A DNA stretch of 64,000 nt from Brevibacillus sp. SYP-B805 (GCF_011059135.1 NZ_JAALGD010000001.1:62001-126000); one strand, 5' to 3'. Shown: positions 18,280 through 26,594, counted from the stretch's first letter. Notes: generated from the sequence alone by a model not told the origin. A program made the numbers and translations.

Positions 18280-19266
18280 ATGGCAAAAAGTTTTGATGTC
18301 GCGTCTCTGCAATCTTTGATAGGCAAAGGGGTGCGTGTGTACAAAGCCGGCCCGGAATCCAAGCGGGGCAGACTCATCGCCGTGATGGAGGATTACCTTC
18401 TCCTGGAATCGGAAAATGACGGGTTGGTTTACTACAATACGGAGCATATCCGAAGCGTCGCGGAAGACATTCAAGTCCCCACGCCAACCATCAACAGACC
18501 TGACGATTTCTATGATCGTTACATCATGGGTGAGGGGATCAACGATGTGCTGAACAACATGAAGTACAGCCTGATCAAAGTGGACCGCGGCGGTCCGGAA
18601 TCCCGGATGGGACGGCTGTTGGGCGTCGGCGATGACTTCTTCGTGCTGTATACCAAGGAAGACGGCATTGTCTACTATCAGACCCAGCATGTCAAAAGCA
18701 TCACGGTAGAAACAAACAACAACAACAAGATTCTGGAAGAATATCCGGAGTACCTGGAAGGCAGCTCGCTCGCCGAGGTCTTCGGCAAAGCGGAAACGCG
18801 CTGGGTGAAAATCAACCGCGGCGGACCGGAATCGGTGGAAGGGATTCTGGTCGCTACGCTGGATGACCACATCATTCTGGTGAACAACAAGGAAGTGTAC
18901 CGTGTCGCCAACTTCCATATCAGAAACTTCAGCGTCATGGATCCGAATGCGAAAAACAACAACAATCAAGAAAACAACAACAACAATGCCAATGCGGCAG
19001 AAGCCGAAGCCTCCAGATCCTCCAGCGATTCTTCTGTCGAAGCGGTGGCCAAATCCAGCTCCGAGAAAAAGAAAAGAAGCGAGAAACAAAAAGTTACTGC
19101 ACGCAGCAGAAGCTCCCGCACGAAGAAACGTTACGCTACCCGCATGGTGATCCAGCGCCGCAGCAGAGGAAAAACGACGGCAACCAGAAGCTCGGTCATC
19201 AAAGGCTCGTGGCGTCCTTCCCGGACGTTTAAAGGCATGATGGTCCCCAAAAACAAAAAGAAGTAA
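18280..19266 (+). CDS. cotB: spore coat protein CotB homologue
   Basis: 328 residues. Three tandem repeats of about 70 residues carry the core (R/A)GGPES--GRL (KAGPESKRGRL, RGGPESRMGRL, RGGPESVEGIL) followed by an acidic strand and YYxxxHxxS, exactly the architecture of the B. subtilis CotB N-terminus. The last 110 residues are an Asn run, then a Ser/Lys/Arg-rich basic tail, again as in CotB, where the serine-rich tail is phosphorylated by CotH. No cotH gene is in the window, but a kinase-like CotS lies upstream. ATG at 18280 follows GAAAGGGG. Likely an outer-coat protein expressed in the mother cell. Confidence 0.92.
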   Translation: MAKSFDVASLQSLIGKGVRVYKAGPESKRGRLIAVMEDYLLLESENDGLVYYNTEHIRSVAEDIQVPTPTINRPDDFYDRYIMGEGINDVLNNMKYSLIKVDRGGPESRMGRLLGVGDDFFVLYTKEDGIVYYQTQHVKSITVETNNNNKILEEYPEYLEGSSLAEVFGKAETRWVKINRGGPESVEGILVATLDDHIILVNNKEVYRVANFHIRNFSVMDPNAKNNNNQENNNNNANAAEAEASRSSSDSSVEAVAKSSSEKKKRSEKQKVTARSRSSRTKKRYATRMVIQRRSRGKTTATRSSVIKGSWRPSRTFKGMMVPKNKKK

Positions 19267-19340
19267 GCGAGAGCGGCAGCCTCCTGTTTCTGCTGACGGT
19301 ACGCTGCATCATTTCGCGGTCGAATGGGATAAACGAGGCT

Positions 19341-19613
19341 GTGCCTCCCCCGATAGGAGCGATAAGCATTTTCCTTGCCGGAGTCGTACCCCGGACGGAC
19401 ATCTATCGGATCGTGGAATTCGTGAGCGGAGCTTCCATCGCCATCCTGTCTGCGATCGTCATGTCGATTGTGCTGGACGTTCCGAAAATGCCATTTCTCC
19501 TATCGGGTGCCCTGGTCGCCTCCGGGGCCGGTGCACCCATAGGAGTCAGCAATCCGGGCAATCTGATCGCCCTGCAAATCGTGGAGATGAATGGTTATTT
19601 TCTTGAAAGGAGG
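19341..19613 (+). pseudogene. possible remnant of an ArsB/NhaD/DASS-type permease
   Basis: Between the two coat genes an open frame encodes hydrophobic segments with GVVPRTDIYRIVEF and GALVASGAGAPIGVSNPGN, which recall two separated regions of ArsB/NhaD-like anion or sodium permeases (LTGVVP..., GGNGTLIG.SANV). In a working permease about 60-100 residues would lie between them, and most of the protein is missing. No RBS precedes the GTG. The frame runs on into the next gene in another frame. I read it as a decayed fragment; it may be only a chance GC-rich hydrophobic frame. Confidence 0.3.
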
Positions 19614-19620
19614 TCAATAT

Positions 19621-20286
19621 ATGAGCCTTCTCGGTCAATACTTGAAGCACCAGGTGACGCTCGAGCTGTCAGGCAAGATTTCGTTGACGGGCGTTCTGGT
19701 GGATCATGGCCTTGATATCGCGGTCATCTACAACGGTCAGGAGTTTCTGTACATTCCGTTGATGCAGCTGCACCACATGAGATTGAGCCCCAAACAGGAT
19801 CTCAGCCTGGAAAATCCCCAAATCGCTCCCATTGAAAATGATGCGGAAAAAACTTCCCTCCGCAGAATGCTGACGAACGCCAAAGGGTTGTTTCTCAAAC
19901 TCTATGTGATCGGTAACCAGATCATCCACGGCTACATGCTGAATGTGTTGAATGATTACCTTGTCTTCTATTCTCCCGTTTATAAAACCATGTATATCTC
20001 CCTTCACCACCTGAAGTGGTTCACGCCGTACATGACCAATACCACGCCGTACACGCTCAATAATCAGCAGATTCCCGTGATACCAACCAATGTGTCGGGC
20101 CCGCGAACCTTCGAGGAACAGCTGAAAAAGCTGGAAGGGAACATCGTCGTCTTCGATATCGGCGATCATCCCAGCAAGTCCGGCCTTTTGCGCAAGGTGG
20201 CGAACAGCATGGTCGTCCTCATCACCGGCGAAGGAGAAGAGTACTGCTGGAATCTGCAGCATCTCAAAAGCGTCCATGTTCCTTAA
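19621..20286 (+). CDS. CotB-like/DUF2642-type spore coat protein
   Basis: 221 residues. Like CotB it consists of Sm-like beta repeats: one ending FLYIPLMQLHHMRL, a second TMYISLHHLKWF and a third EYCWNLQHLKSVHV, each about 65-70 residues. It lacks the serine-rich tail. A strong AAAGGAGGT site precedes ATG 19621. A terminator follows at 20290. It is a paralogue-like partner of the CotB gene upstream and is likely part of the same coat layer; B. subtilis has similar small DUF2642 proteins associated with the spore. Specific function unknown. Confidence 0.75.
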   Translation: MSLLGQYLKHQVTLELSGKISLTGVLVDHGLDIAVIYNGQEFLYIPLMQLHHMRLSPKQDLSLENPQIAPIENDAEKTSLRRMLTNAKGLFLKLYVIGNQIIHGYMLNVLNDYLVFYSPVYKTMYISLHHLKWFTPYMTNTTPYTLNNQQIPVIPTNVSGPRTFEEQLKKLEGNIVVFDIGDHPSKSGLLRKVANSMVVLITGEGEEYCWNLQHLKSVHVP

Positions 20287-20289
20287 ATG

Positions 20290-20317
20290 AAAAGCACCCG
20301 CTTTGAGGTGCTTTTCT
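20290..20317 (+). terminator. terminator after the CotB-like gene
   Basis: AAAAGCACC and GGTGCTTTT form the stem, with the T run in the 3-prime arm. Confidence 0.75.
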
Positions 20318-20362
20318 TGGCTGGGTGTTCTGCCCACTTGACGGAAAGGAAGGAGGATGTTG

Positions 20363-21352
20363 GTGAGGATCTTTCATGGCATCGTGGAAATAGCCGGCCA
20401 GATGGGCATTTTAAGCGGAGCGTTCAAACGGAAGGGATATCTTTCTGTTGGTTACAACATCTTCCATACTTACCTGGGATACCAGGAGCATCTGATCAAT
20501 ACCGTGTGGACAGAAATTCAGAACACGCACAGGCATATCCTGAACTTCTTTGATCTCTTTCATTTTCATTATGCAAGCTCCATTTTGCCGAATTATGCCG
20601 ACCTTCCGCTCCTGAAAGAAAGGGGCAAGAAAATGATCATGCATTTCTGGGGCAATGATGTGCGCTTTCATGGGCAGGCGCGGATCAACAATCCCTATGT
20701 GTATACGGGGGATTCCCCGCCGGATGAGGTGATCCATGCCAGGCTGGCCGAGGTCAGCCGTTATCTGGATGAAGCGATCGTCCAGGACTACGAGGTGTAC
20801 GCCTATGTCGCACCTTTCTTCAAAAAAGTGCATGTTGTACCGATTGCGATCGATCTGAACCGGTTCGACCCGCACTATCCCTCGGTTGCACAGTCCTGCC
20901 CGCTGATCCTCCATGCCCCCACCAATCCGGAATTTAAAGGCACCGCTATCGTGGAAAGCGTGCTTGCCCAGCTGCAACGTACCCATTCCTTCCGCTACAG
21001 ACGGATTGAAGGGATGAACCATGAGGAGGCCACCAAGCTTTATCGGGAGGCGGACCTCATTATCGATCAGGTGCGATGCGGCTCTTACGGATTGCTGAGC
21101 GTTGAATCCATGGCGTTGGGAAAACCGGTGGTCTGCTATATCAGAAGCGACCTGGTCGGGACGTTTCCGCCCGGTCTCCCCATTGTCAACGCGAACCCGG
21201 ACACCTTGTATGAGCAGGTGAAAATGCTGCTGGAACAGCCGGAACTGCGCCATCAGCTGGGCATGGCGGGACGTCGGTATGTGGAGAACGTGCATGCGAG
21301 CGACTTGGTGGCCGCCAAACTGCTGCAGATTTATCAGGAGATGCAGGCATAG
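20363..21352 (+). CDS. GT-B fold glycosyltransferase
   Basis: 329 residues without membrane segments. The N-terminal domain begins MRIFHGIVEIAGQMG; the C-terminal domain has the GT4-like pattern HAPTNPEFKGTAIVESVL, then YREADLIIDQVRCGSYGLLSVESMALGKPVVCY, the donor-binding E-x7-E-like region (GLLSVESMALGKPV). I chose GTG at 20363, 6 nt after AAGGAGG; the ATG at 20357 overlaps that RBS. Position directly behind two coat protein genes suggests glycosylation of a spore coat or exosporium component, which is inference. The sugar donor is unknown. Confidence 0.8.
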   Translation: MRIFHGIVEIAGQMGILSGAFKRKGYLSVGYNIFHTYLGYQEHLINTVWTEIQNTHRHILNFFDLFHFHYASSILPNYADLPLLKERGKKMIMHFWGNDVRFHGQARINNPYVYTGDSPPDEVIHARLAEVSRYLDEAIVQDYEVYAYVAPFFKKVHVVPIAIDLNRFDPHYPSVAQSCPLILHAPTNPEFKGTAIVESVLAQLQRTHSFRYRRIEGMNHEEATKLYREADLIIDQVRCGSYGLLSVESMALGKPVVCYIRSDLVGTFPPGLPIVNANPDTLYEQVKMLLEQPELRHQLGMAGRRYVENVHASDLVAAKLLQIYQEMQA

Positions 21353-21396
21353 TCGATCAGTGATCAAACAAAAATTCAAATTGGTTAAAAATGTGG

Positions 21397-21426
21397 TTGA
21401 TTTTTTGGTATGAAATATGGTAGATT
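21397..21426 (+). promoter_or_regulatory. promoter of the second tRNA cluster
   Basis: TTGATT (21397-21402) and TAGATT (21421-21426) are 18 bp apart, about 50 bp before the tRNA-Ser gene. Confidence 0.5.
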
Positions 21427-21477
21427 ATGAAACCGGGGGACGAGCCGACATCATGTCTGTTCGATCGCACCGAAAAT

Positions 21478-21570
21478 GGATGGATGTCCGAGAGGCCGAA
21501 GGAGCACGATTGGAAATCGTGTAGACGGGGATAACTCGTCTCGTGGGTTCAAATCCCACTCCATCCGCCA
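21478..21570 (+). tRNA. tRNA-Ser (GGA)
   Basis: Type II tRNA; acceptor GGATGGA/TCCATCC, anticodon loop TTGGAAA giving GGA, long variable arm, CCA encoded. Confidence 0.95.
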
Positions 21571-21583
21571 TTCTTTCTTCCAC

Positions 21584-21660
21584 GGCCCGTTGGTGAAGCG
21601 GTTTAACACAGCAGCCTTTCACGCTGTCATTCAGGGGTTCGAATCCCCTACGGGTCACCA
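21584..21660 (+). tRNA. tRNA-Glu (TTC)
   Basis: Acceptor GGCCCGT/ACGGGTC, anticodon loop CTTTCAC giving TTC, T-loop GGTTCGAATCC, CCA encoded. Confidence 0.93.
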
Positions 21661-21748
21661 TCACATCCTCCACAAAGCGGCGCGGATGCTTCGCAGCAAC
21701 ATCCGGGTACTTTGCGGAGGCTCCAACACAACGGATGTGGGGCATTGT

Positions 21749-21824
21749 GGAGGCTTAGCTCAGCTGGGAGAGCATCTGCCTTACAAGCAGAGGGTCGGCG
21801 GTTCGATCCCGTCAGCCTCCACCA
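21749..21824 (+). tRNA. tRNA-Val (TAC)
   Basis: Acceptor GGAGGCT/AGCCTCC, anticodon loop CTTACAA giving TAC, CCA encoded. Confidence 0.95.
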
Positions 21825-21839
21825 TGGATACCATACCAT

Positions 21840-21924
21840 GGGGAGATAGCGAAGTGGCTAAACGCGGCAGACTGTAAATCTGCTCCCTCTGGGTTCGGCG
21901 GTTCGAATCCGTCTCTCCCCACCA
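21840..21924 (+). tRNA. tRNA-Tyr (GTA)
   Basis: Type II tRNA; acceptor GGGGAGA/TCTCCCC, anticodon loop CTGTAAA giving GTA, CCA encoded. Confidence 0.95.
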
Positions 21925-21937
21925 GATTGGCTCTTAT

Positions 21938-22024
21938 GCGGTCATGGCGGAATTGGCAGACGCGCTAGATTCAGGTTCTAGTGGTGGCAACACCGTGGAG
22001 GTTCAAGTCCTCTTGACCGCACCA
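21938..22024 (+). tRNA. tRNA-Leu (CAG), copy 2
   Basis: Identical over all 87 bp to the gene at 7492-7578; anticodon loop TTCAGGT giving CAG, CCA encoded. Confidence 0.95.
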
Positions 22025-22043
22025 TTCCCTCCAACTGATTCAA

Positions 22044-22119
22044 GCGGACGTAGCTCAATTGGTAGAGCGTCGCCTTGCCAAGGCGAAGGTCGCGGGTTCG
22101 AGACCCGTCGTCCGCTCCA
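22044..22119 (+). tRNA. tRNA-Gly (GCC)
   Basis: Acceptor GCGGACG/CGTCCGC, anticodon loop TTGCCAA giving GCC, CCA encoded. Confidence 0.95.
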
Positions 22120-22127
22120 TCTATTTT

Positions 22128-22204
22128 GTGCCCTTAGCTCAGCCGGATAGAGCGTTTGACTACGAATCAAAAGGTCGGGAGTTCGAATCTCTCAGGGCAC
22201 GCCA
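22128..22204 (+). tRNA. tRNA-Arg (ACG)
   Basis: Acceptor GTGCCCT/AGGGCAC, anticodon loop CTACGAA giving ACG, discriminator G, CCA encoded. Confidence 0.95.
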
Positions 22205-22258
22205 TACCATCTGTTTTAGACGCCCCTAAGCAGCATTCGCGCAGGCGGGTGGGGATGT

Positions 22259-22335
22259 CGGGAAGTAGCTCAGCTTGGTAGAGTACTTGGCTTGGGACCA
22301 AGGGGTCGCAGGTTCGAATCCTGTCTTCCCGACCA
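22259..22335 (+). tRNA. tRNA-Pro (TGG)
   Basis: Acceptor CGGGAAG/CTTCCCG, anticodon loop CTTGGGA giving TGG, T-loop GGTTCGAATCC, CCA encoded. Last tRNA of the cluster. Confidence 0.95.
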
Positions 22336-22405
22336 CCAAACCGATTCGGAATCGGTGTCTCCACGTCCCTGGCAGCTGCAAGGCGTATTCGGTTTGCCGG
22401 AATGC

Positions 22406-22450
22406 AAAGACCTGATGTACTCCTGTTGGAGAATACATCAGGTCTTTTCT
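22406..22450 (+). terminator. terminator after tRNA cluster 2
   Basis: AAAGACCTGATGTA and TACATCAGGTCTTT form a perfect 14-bp stem followed by TTTTCTG. The stem is long enough to work in both directions. Confidence 0.85.
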
Positions 22451-22486
22451 GTATATGGGAGAGTTTACGATCCTTAAAGTACGAAA

Positions 22487-22557
22487 GGGAGTGAGAAAGG
22501 TTGGGGGCCCCGCCGACAACAGCGTTAGCTCAAGCCGGGTGGGTTTTAAACACTCCC
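22487..22557 (+). repeat. dispersed structured repeat A, short degenerate copy 3
   Basis: GGGGCCCCGCCGACAACAGC matches the core of repeat A (copies at 2624-2748 and 26632-26772) with one mismatch and a 1-nt difference in the G/C run. The right side is shorter and altered (CAAGCCGGGTGGG). Outer arms GGGAGTG and CACTCCC close a stem of their own. The variable middle domain seen in the other copies is missing. Confidence 0.5.
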
Positions 22558-22590
22558 TTGTAATCAGATTCAAAAAGTGTAAAATTACAC
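22558..22590 (+). promoter_or_regulatory. promoter with palindrome for the XRE regulator gene
   Basis: TTGTAA (22558-22563) and TAAAAT (22580-22585) are 16 bp apart. A palindrome GTGTAA-AA-TTACAC (22577-22590) overlaps the -10, a good position for autorepression by the XRE protein encoded just downstream. Confidence 0.45.
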
Positions 22591-22627
22591 TATATGAGTA
22601 AATTTTCCGGCAAGGGTGGATCAATCG

Positions 22628-23110
22628 GTGACCAAAGAGCAGATCGTTCAACTTCTGTCGATGAAGATGAAGCTGATACGCGTAGAAAGAGGCTATACCC
22701 AGGAAGAGATGGCAGAGGTATTGGGCATCTCGAAAAAGACCCTGGTGCAGATCGAAAAAGGGAGAGTTTTGGCCGGCTGGACGACAGCGGCTGCGCTGTG
22801 CGCCTTGTTTCGTGACAGTGAAGTGATTCAGGGCCTGCTTGGAGAAGAACCGCTGGAAATCATGGAGACCGTGGCACACCAACAGATCAGGCGTCCCCGC
22901 CAAAAAACGCTGGGGGGAAAGGTATGGTGGCGGCCGATCGCCGAAAGCGGCCCTTTCCGGCTGCAGCAGAATGTGATCAGCATGCATTACCGGATTATCG
23001 ACGCGGAGAATTACCGCTGGTTCAGTTCGATGGACAGGGAGGAAGCCATGAGGTATTTAACCGAATTGTCCGCCTCAACCGCTTCTTCCGCGCACAAGAA
23101 AGGAGAGTGA
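22628..23110 (+). CDS. XRE-family transcriptional regulator
   Basis: 160 residues. The N-terminal 65 residues hold a helix-turn-helix of the XRE/Cro type (RVERGYTQEEMAEVLGISKK followed by TLVQIEKGR). The remaining half (IRRPRQKTLGGKVWWRPIAE...) is not a domain I recognise; it may bind a ligand or partner. I chose GTG 22628, 8 nt after GGGTGG; GTG 22616 is an alternative. It is 6 bp ahead of a membrane protein gene and likely in one operon with it. Confidence 0.75.
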   Translation: MTKEQIVQLLSMKMKLIRVERGYTQEEMAEVLGISKKTLVQIEKGRVLAGWTTAAALCALFRDSEVIQGLLGEEPLEIMETVAHQQIRRPRQKTLGGKVWWRPIAESGPFRLQQNVISMHYRIIDAENYRWFSSMDREEAMRYLTELSASTASSAHKKGE

Positions 23111-23116
23111 CGACCG

Positions 23117-24088
23117 GTGGCTTGGCTCAGAAATTCCCGGTTTGACCTGTCGTTTTTCATTCTGCCGATGGTTGCCGTCCTGGCGCTTTCCCCGCTGGAT
23201 CACGCTTCGGAGAAAGCCATCGCGATCACCGGCTTGCTTTCCCTGATCCTGTCCGCCGTCCATATCGGGGCGAACTGGACGCTGCTGTACCGGGATAACA
23301 CCTTTCTTGCGTTTGACAGCAGAAGATACGGGACCATGGGCTTCTTTATCATCGCCGGCTCCGTCCTCCTCTCCCTCTGGAACCTGAATCTCTTTATGTC
23401 TGTTTATGTGTACTGGGGCTTGTGGCATTTCGCCCGTCAGCACTGGGGCATCGGCATGCTGTACAAGGCCCGGGTCCGCAACGGCAGCCGGATGGATTAC
23501 CGGATCGACAAGTGGTGTGTTCATCTGCTGCTTTTTCTGCCGCTGCTGATTCAGTTCAAGCGACCGGGGGAGTTTGGCTTCTACACGATCACCATCTATC
23601 GCTGTCATCTCCCGGAGGCTTTGGCCGCCTGGATGCTGGCCCTGTATGGGGGAACCCTGATTTTCTGGCTTGGCTATGCCCTGTACCGCTTCAGCAAGAA
23701 ACAGCTGAACATTCCCGCATTTTTCACCTTTTTCAGCGCCATCCTGTCGTTTGCCGTGATCTTTTTCGGCATCGAGCACTTTCTCCTGATGTATGCGCTG
23801 ATTTCCATCCCGCATTCCCTCCAATATATCGGGCTCACCTATCATTATCACCGCGGGAAGAACCGGCATCTTGGCTATGATGCCGCAAAAGAGCGGAGAT
23901 TTTTCATCAAATACTGGGTGTTCACGGTTCTGTACGTGGTCGCCGCCGTTTTTTTCGTCAAAATCAATGAGCAGCTTCATTCCCCCCTCATTTACGGCCT
24001 GTTGAGCTTAACCATCTTTCACTTTTGGGTGGAACTGTTTTCCTGGCGGGCCAAATACAATCCCGAGCTGCACGTTGCCTTGCATTGA
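23117..24088 (+). CDS. polytopic membrane protein with conserved histidine motifs
   Basis: 323 residues with about eight membrane helices. Several His-containing motifs lie at helix ends: SAVHIGANW, YWGLWHFARQHWGIG, FGIEHFLLMYALISIPHSLQ and TYHYHRGK. The pattern recalls membrane di-iron or Brp/Blh-like oxygenases, but I cannot assign a family. GTG at 23117 follows AAAGGAGAG. It is immediately downstream of the XRE regulator and 194 bp upstream of a sugar N-acetyltransferase gene. Its role is unknown; the histidines suggest metal binding inside the membrane. Confidence 0.65.
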   Translation: MAWLRNSRFDLSFFILPMVAVLALSPLDHASEKAIAITGLLSLILSAVHIGANWTLLYRDNTFLAFDSRRYGTMGFFIIAGSVLLSLWNLNLFMSVYVYWGLWHFARQHWGIGMLYKARVRNGSRMDYRIDKWCVHLLLFLPLLIQFKRPGEFGFYTITIYRCHLPEALAAWMLALYGGTLIFWLGYALYRFSKKQLNIPAFFTFFSAILSFAVIFFGIEHFLLMYALISIPHSLQYIGLTYHYHRGKNRHLGYDAAKERRFFIKYWVFTVLYVVAAVFFVKINEQLHSPLIYGLLSLTIFHFWVELFSWRAKYNPELHVALH

Positions 24089-24282
24089 GAAACAGCGAAT
24101 TACAGCCGGGCTTTCCGGTGCGTATTTTTACTTCTGCAGGAACGTTTTGAGACACGCCGACATAGGATTGTCGTAGGATTATTCCCAACTTGTACATCAG
24201 ATGCCGCTGTCGGAGGCAGGCAGCTGCAGGGAGGGGGGCGCAGAGCCCCTTGGAGAAGACAGCGGAAAGGTGGGGTGGAAAA

Positions 24283-24870
24283 ATGGACGGGCACGTTTAT
24301 ACGGCGCATCAGTCGGCTTTTGTGGATGCAGGGGCGCAGATCGGGAAAGGCACGAAGATCTGGCACTTCTGTCACATCATGAGTCAGGCGGTGATCGGCG
24401 AGAACTGTTCACTGGGTCAGAATGTATTTGTGGCGAACCACGTCCGCATTGGCAACAACGTCAAGATTCAGAACAATGTGTCCATCTATGAAGGCGTGAT
24501 CCTGGAGGACGATGTGTTTTGCGGGCCGAGCATGGTGTTTACCAATGTGCGGAATCCCCGTTCCGCCTTCCCCCGCAACACGGCCGACGACTATTTGCCG
24601 ACGCTGGTCAAGCGGGGAGCCTCGATCGGCGCAAACGCCACGATCGTCTGCGGCTGCACGATTGGCGAATGGGCCTTTATCGCTGCGGGGGCGGTGGTGA
24701 CCAAGGATGTGCCGGCTTATGCCAAAATGGCGGGAGTACCGGCGCGCCGCATCGGCTGGATGTGCGAGTGCGGGGAGAGCCTGCGGTTCAGCGGTCCGCG
24801 GACAGCCTGCGCGGCGTGCAAGAGAGAGTATGAAGAGAACGATGCGGGCTTGCTTCGCCGCGTGCCATAG
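24283..24870 (+). CDS. hexapeptide-repeat N-acetyltransferase (WbpD/FdtC-like)
   Basis: 195 residues of left-handed beta-helix type. Many hexapeptide turns are visible ([39 protein letters not shown]), with FTNVRNPRS and the end [17 protein letters not shown] plus a Cys pair (CAAC). These features match acetyltransferases that act on UDP-3-amino-3-deoxy sugars (WbpD, FdtC) in surface glycan pathways. ATG at 24283 has AAAGGTGG upstream. No sugar dehydrogenase or transaminase partner is in the window. A role in spore or S-layer glycan sugars fits the glycosyltransferase 3 kb upstream but is not shown. Confidence 0.82.
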   Translation: MDGHVYTAHQSAFVDAGAQIGKGTKIWHFCHIMSQAVIGENCSLGQNVFVANHVRIGNNVKIQNNVSIYEGVILEDDVFCGPSMVFTNVRNPRSAFPRNTADDYLPTLVKRGASIGANATIVCGCTIGEWAFIAAGAVVTKDVPAYAKMAGVPARRIGWMCECGESLRFSGPRTACAACKREYEENDAGLLRRVP

Positions 24871-25017
24871 CATGCTGCACAGGGGAGAGGACGCGCTGGC
24901 CCGTCCTCTTGGCATGTTTCAAGGGGCCACGCTGTCATGCGGTGGCACCAGCTTCCAGGGCCAACCATTCTTCCGCCAACGAAAACCAGGTGGACTTCCT
25001 CCCGACCAACATGGTGA

Positions 25018-25048
25018 TTGACATTTCCCCAAACCCTGCCCATATAAT
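25018..25048 (+). promoter_or_regulatory. promoter of the FHA regulator gene
   Basis: TTGACA (25018-25023) and TATAAT (25043-25048) are both perfect hexamers, but the spacer is 19 bp, longer than usual. Confidence 0.45.
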
Positions 25049-25088
25049 ATCGGAAGTACCATTTGTCCAAATCCGGAGTGAGTCGAGC

Positions 25089-25775
25089 ATGAAATATGAA
25101 GTGTATCTGGTCGTGGAAAAAGGGGCCCCTTTTCAAAGCGATGAAGTGATCGCCTTAACCGGCAGCGAGGTTGTGATCGGCAGGAACTCGCACCAGCATC
25201 GCCCCGACATCGCGTTTACCAGTCTCCATATTTCCAGGCAGCACGCCGTGATCCGCAAAGATCAGCACGGCTACTCGATCGTCGACCTGGCCAGCATGCA
25301 CGGCACGGAGGTAAACGGGGTTCCCGTCAGGCAAACCCCTGTCCCCCTGCGGGACCGCGCCCGTATCATTCTGGCAAAGGGGGAGGCGGTGCTCCAGTTC
25401 CATAATATCTTCGAAAGAGAGCTGGAACATACCAAGGAGTTCGTTTTTCCGCCGGACTGGACCGGACAGGCAGGGGAAGGCCTCACGATCCACCCGGAGA
25501 GACGGGAGGTTTACTTGGATGGTCAACCGGTCCGGCTGTCCGGAAAAGACATGGAGCTCCTGCTGCTCCTGTACCAGCGGGTGAACCAGGCCGTCAGCTT
25601 TGACGAAATCAAGGCGCATATCTGGCCGGAGCGGCTGGCCGACACGAGCGGACAGATTCCCGATGTTGGCTACAATGAGATTACCGTCCTCGTCTATCGT
25701 CTGCGCAAAAAGCTTGGCAGACACGGGGAGCGGATCGTCACCGTTCCACGCTACGGCTACATGTTGGATCTGTAA
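25089..25775 (+). CDS. FHA domain / winged-helix (OmpR-PhoB type) regulator
   Basis: 228 residues. Residues about 20-90 are an FHA phosphothreonine-binding domain (IGRN, ISRQHAVI, SMHGTEVNG). Residues about 130-228 are an OmpR/PhoB-type DNA-binding domain (LSGKDMELLLLLYQRVNQAV, then VLVYRLRKKLG and VTVPRYGYML, the recognition wing). There is no receiver domain, so control would come from a phosphothreonine partner, i.e. a Ser/Thr kinase substrate, not a histidine kinase. No kinase gene is adjacent. ATG at 25089 has GGAGTGA upstream. It probably forms an operon with the hydrolase gene 28 bp downstream. Confidence 0.88.
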   Translation: MKYEVYLVVEKGAPFQSDEVIALTGSEVVIGRNSHQHRPDIAFTSLHISRQHAVIRKDQHGYSIVDLASMHGTEVNGVPVRQTPVPLRDRARIILAKGEAVLQFHNIFERELEHTKEFVFPPDWTGQAGEGLTIHPERREVYLDGQPVRLSGKDMELLLLLYQRVNQAVSFDEIKAHIWPERLADTSGQIPDVGYNEITVLVYRLRKKLGRHGERIVTVPRYGYMLDL

Positions 25776-25802
25776 CCCACGAAAGATCAGGAGGAAAAAC
25801 GA

Positions 25803-26594
25803 ATGAAAGATCATGTGTGGGTCAACAGCAGGGGAAAGCGTTTGTCGGCCATGGTTCATCACCCCGACAATTCGCCCCAACCGGATGTTGTCATCTTCTG
25901 TCACGGATTTACGGGGGAAAAAGTGGGAGGGAGCCAGCTGAACCTGCGTCTGGCCCAAGCCATTGAGGCGGCGGGGTTTGCGGTGATACGCTTTGAATAC
26001 GCGGGTTCGGGAGAGAGTGAAGGAAACTTTGCCTCCGATACCACGATCTCCGGCTGGAAAGCGGATTTGCAGCAGGTGGTCGCATGGGTGAAAAAACAGC
26101 CGCACTTTCAGGATTCCCGCCTCTATCTTTTGGGACAGAGCCTGGGAGGGTGCATCGTGTTTCTCCACGAGGACCCGGACAGGCTGATTGCGGGCCGCAT
26201 CGGAATCTCTCCCGTTATCCGGCCGCTGGAGGATTTCCGCGAACGGATCCTCGGTCCCGCGCTGTGGGCAGCGTCGGAGGCGGGAAAGACGATCTCCGAT
26301 TTTTTCGGGAAAAACTATTCGCTGGAACCCTCCTTCGTTCGCGATATCCTGGAGCATAAGCACAATCCGCTTGCAGCTTGCCAGTCTTATGATTCGCCGG
26401 TGCTCCTCATCCATGGCACGGCTGATGTTCCCGTCCCTGCGGAAGGTTCCTGCCTGTTTTATGAGACGTATGCCGGTCCCAAAGAGCTGCTTCTCCTTGA
26501 AGGAGGAGACCACAGCCTTGCCCAGCATTTTGAGAAAGTAAAGGAAAAGGTCGTGGAGTGGCTGATCATCCAAAATCAGCGCCGCATGGGTTAA
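25803..26594 (+). CDS. alpha/beta hydrolase
   Basis: 263 residues of alpha/beta hydrolase fold. The oxyanion region is FCHGFTGEK, the nucleophile elbow GQSLGG holds the Ser, the acid is in IHGTADVPVP and the catalytic His in GGDHSL. The family contains feruloyl-esterase-like and acyl-ester hydrolases. AGGAGGAAAAACGA precedes the ATG. Cytoplasmic. It sits behind the FHA regulator, has its own strong terminator, and its substrate cannot be predicted. Confidence 0.88.
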   Translation: MKDHVWVNSRGKRLSAMVHHPDNSPQPDVVIFCHGFTGEKVGGSQLNLRLAQAIEAAGFAVIRFEYAGSGESEGNFASDTTISGWKADLQQVVAWVKKQPHFQDSRLYLLGQSLGGCIVFLHEDPDRLIAGRIGISPVIRPLEDFRERILGPALWAASEAGKTISDFFGKNYSLEPSFVRDILEHKHNPLAACQSYDSPVLLIHGTADVPVPAEGSCLFYETYAGPKELLLLEGGDHSLAQHFEKVKEKVVEWLIIQNQRRMG

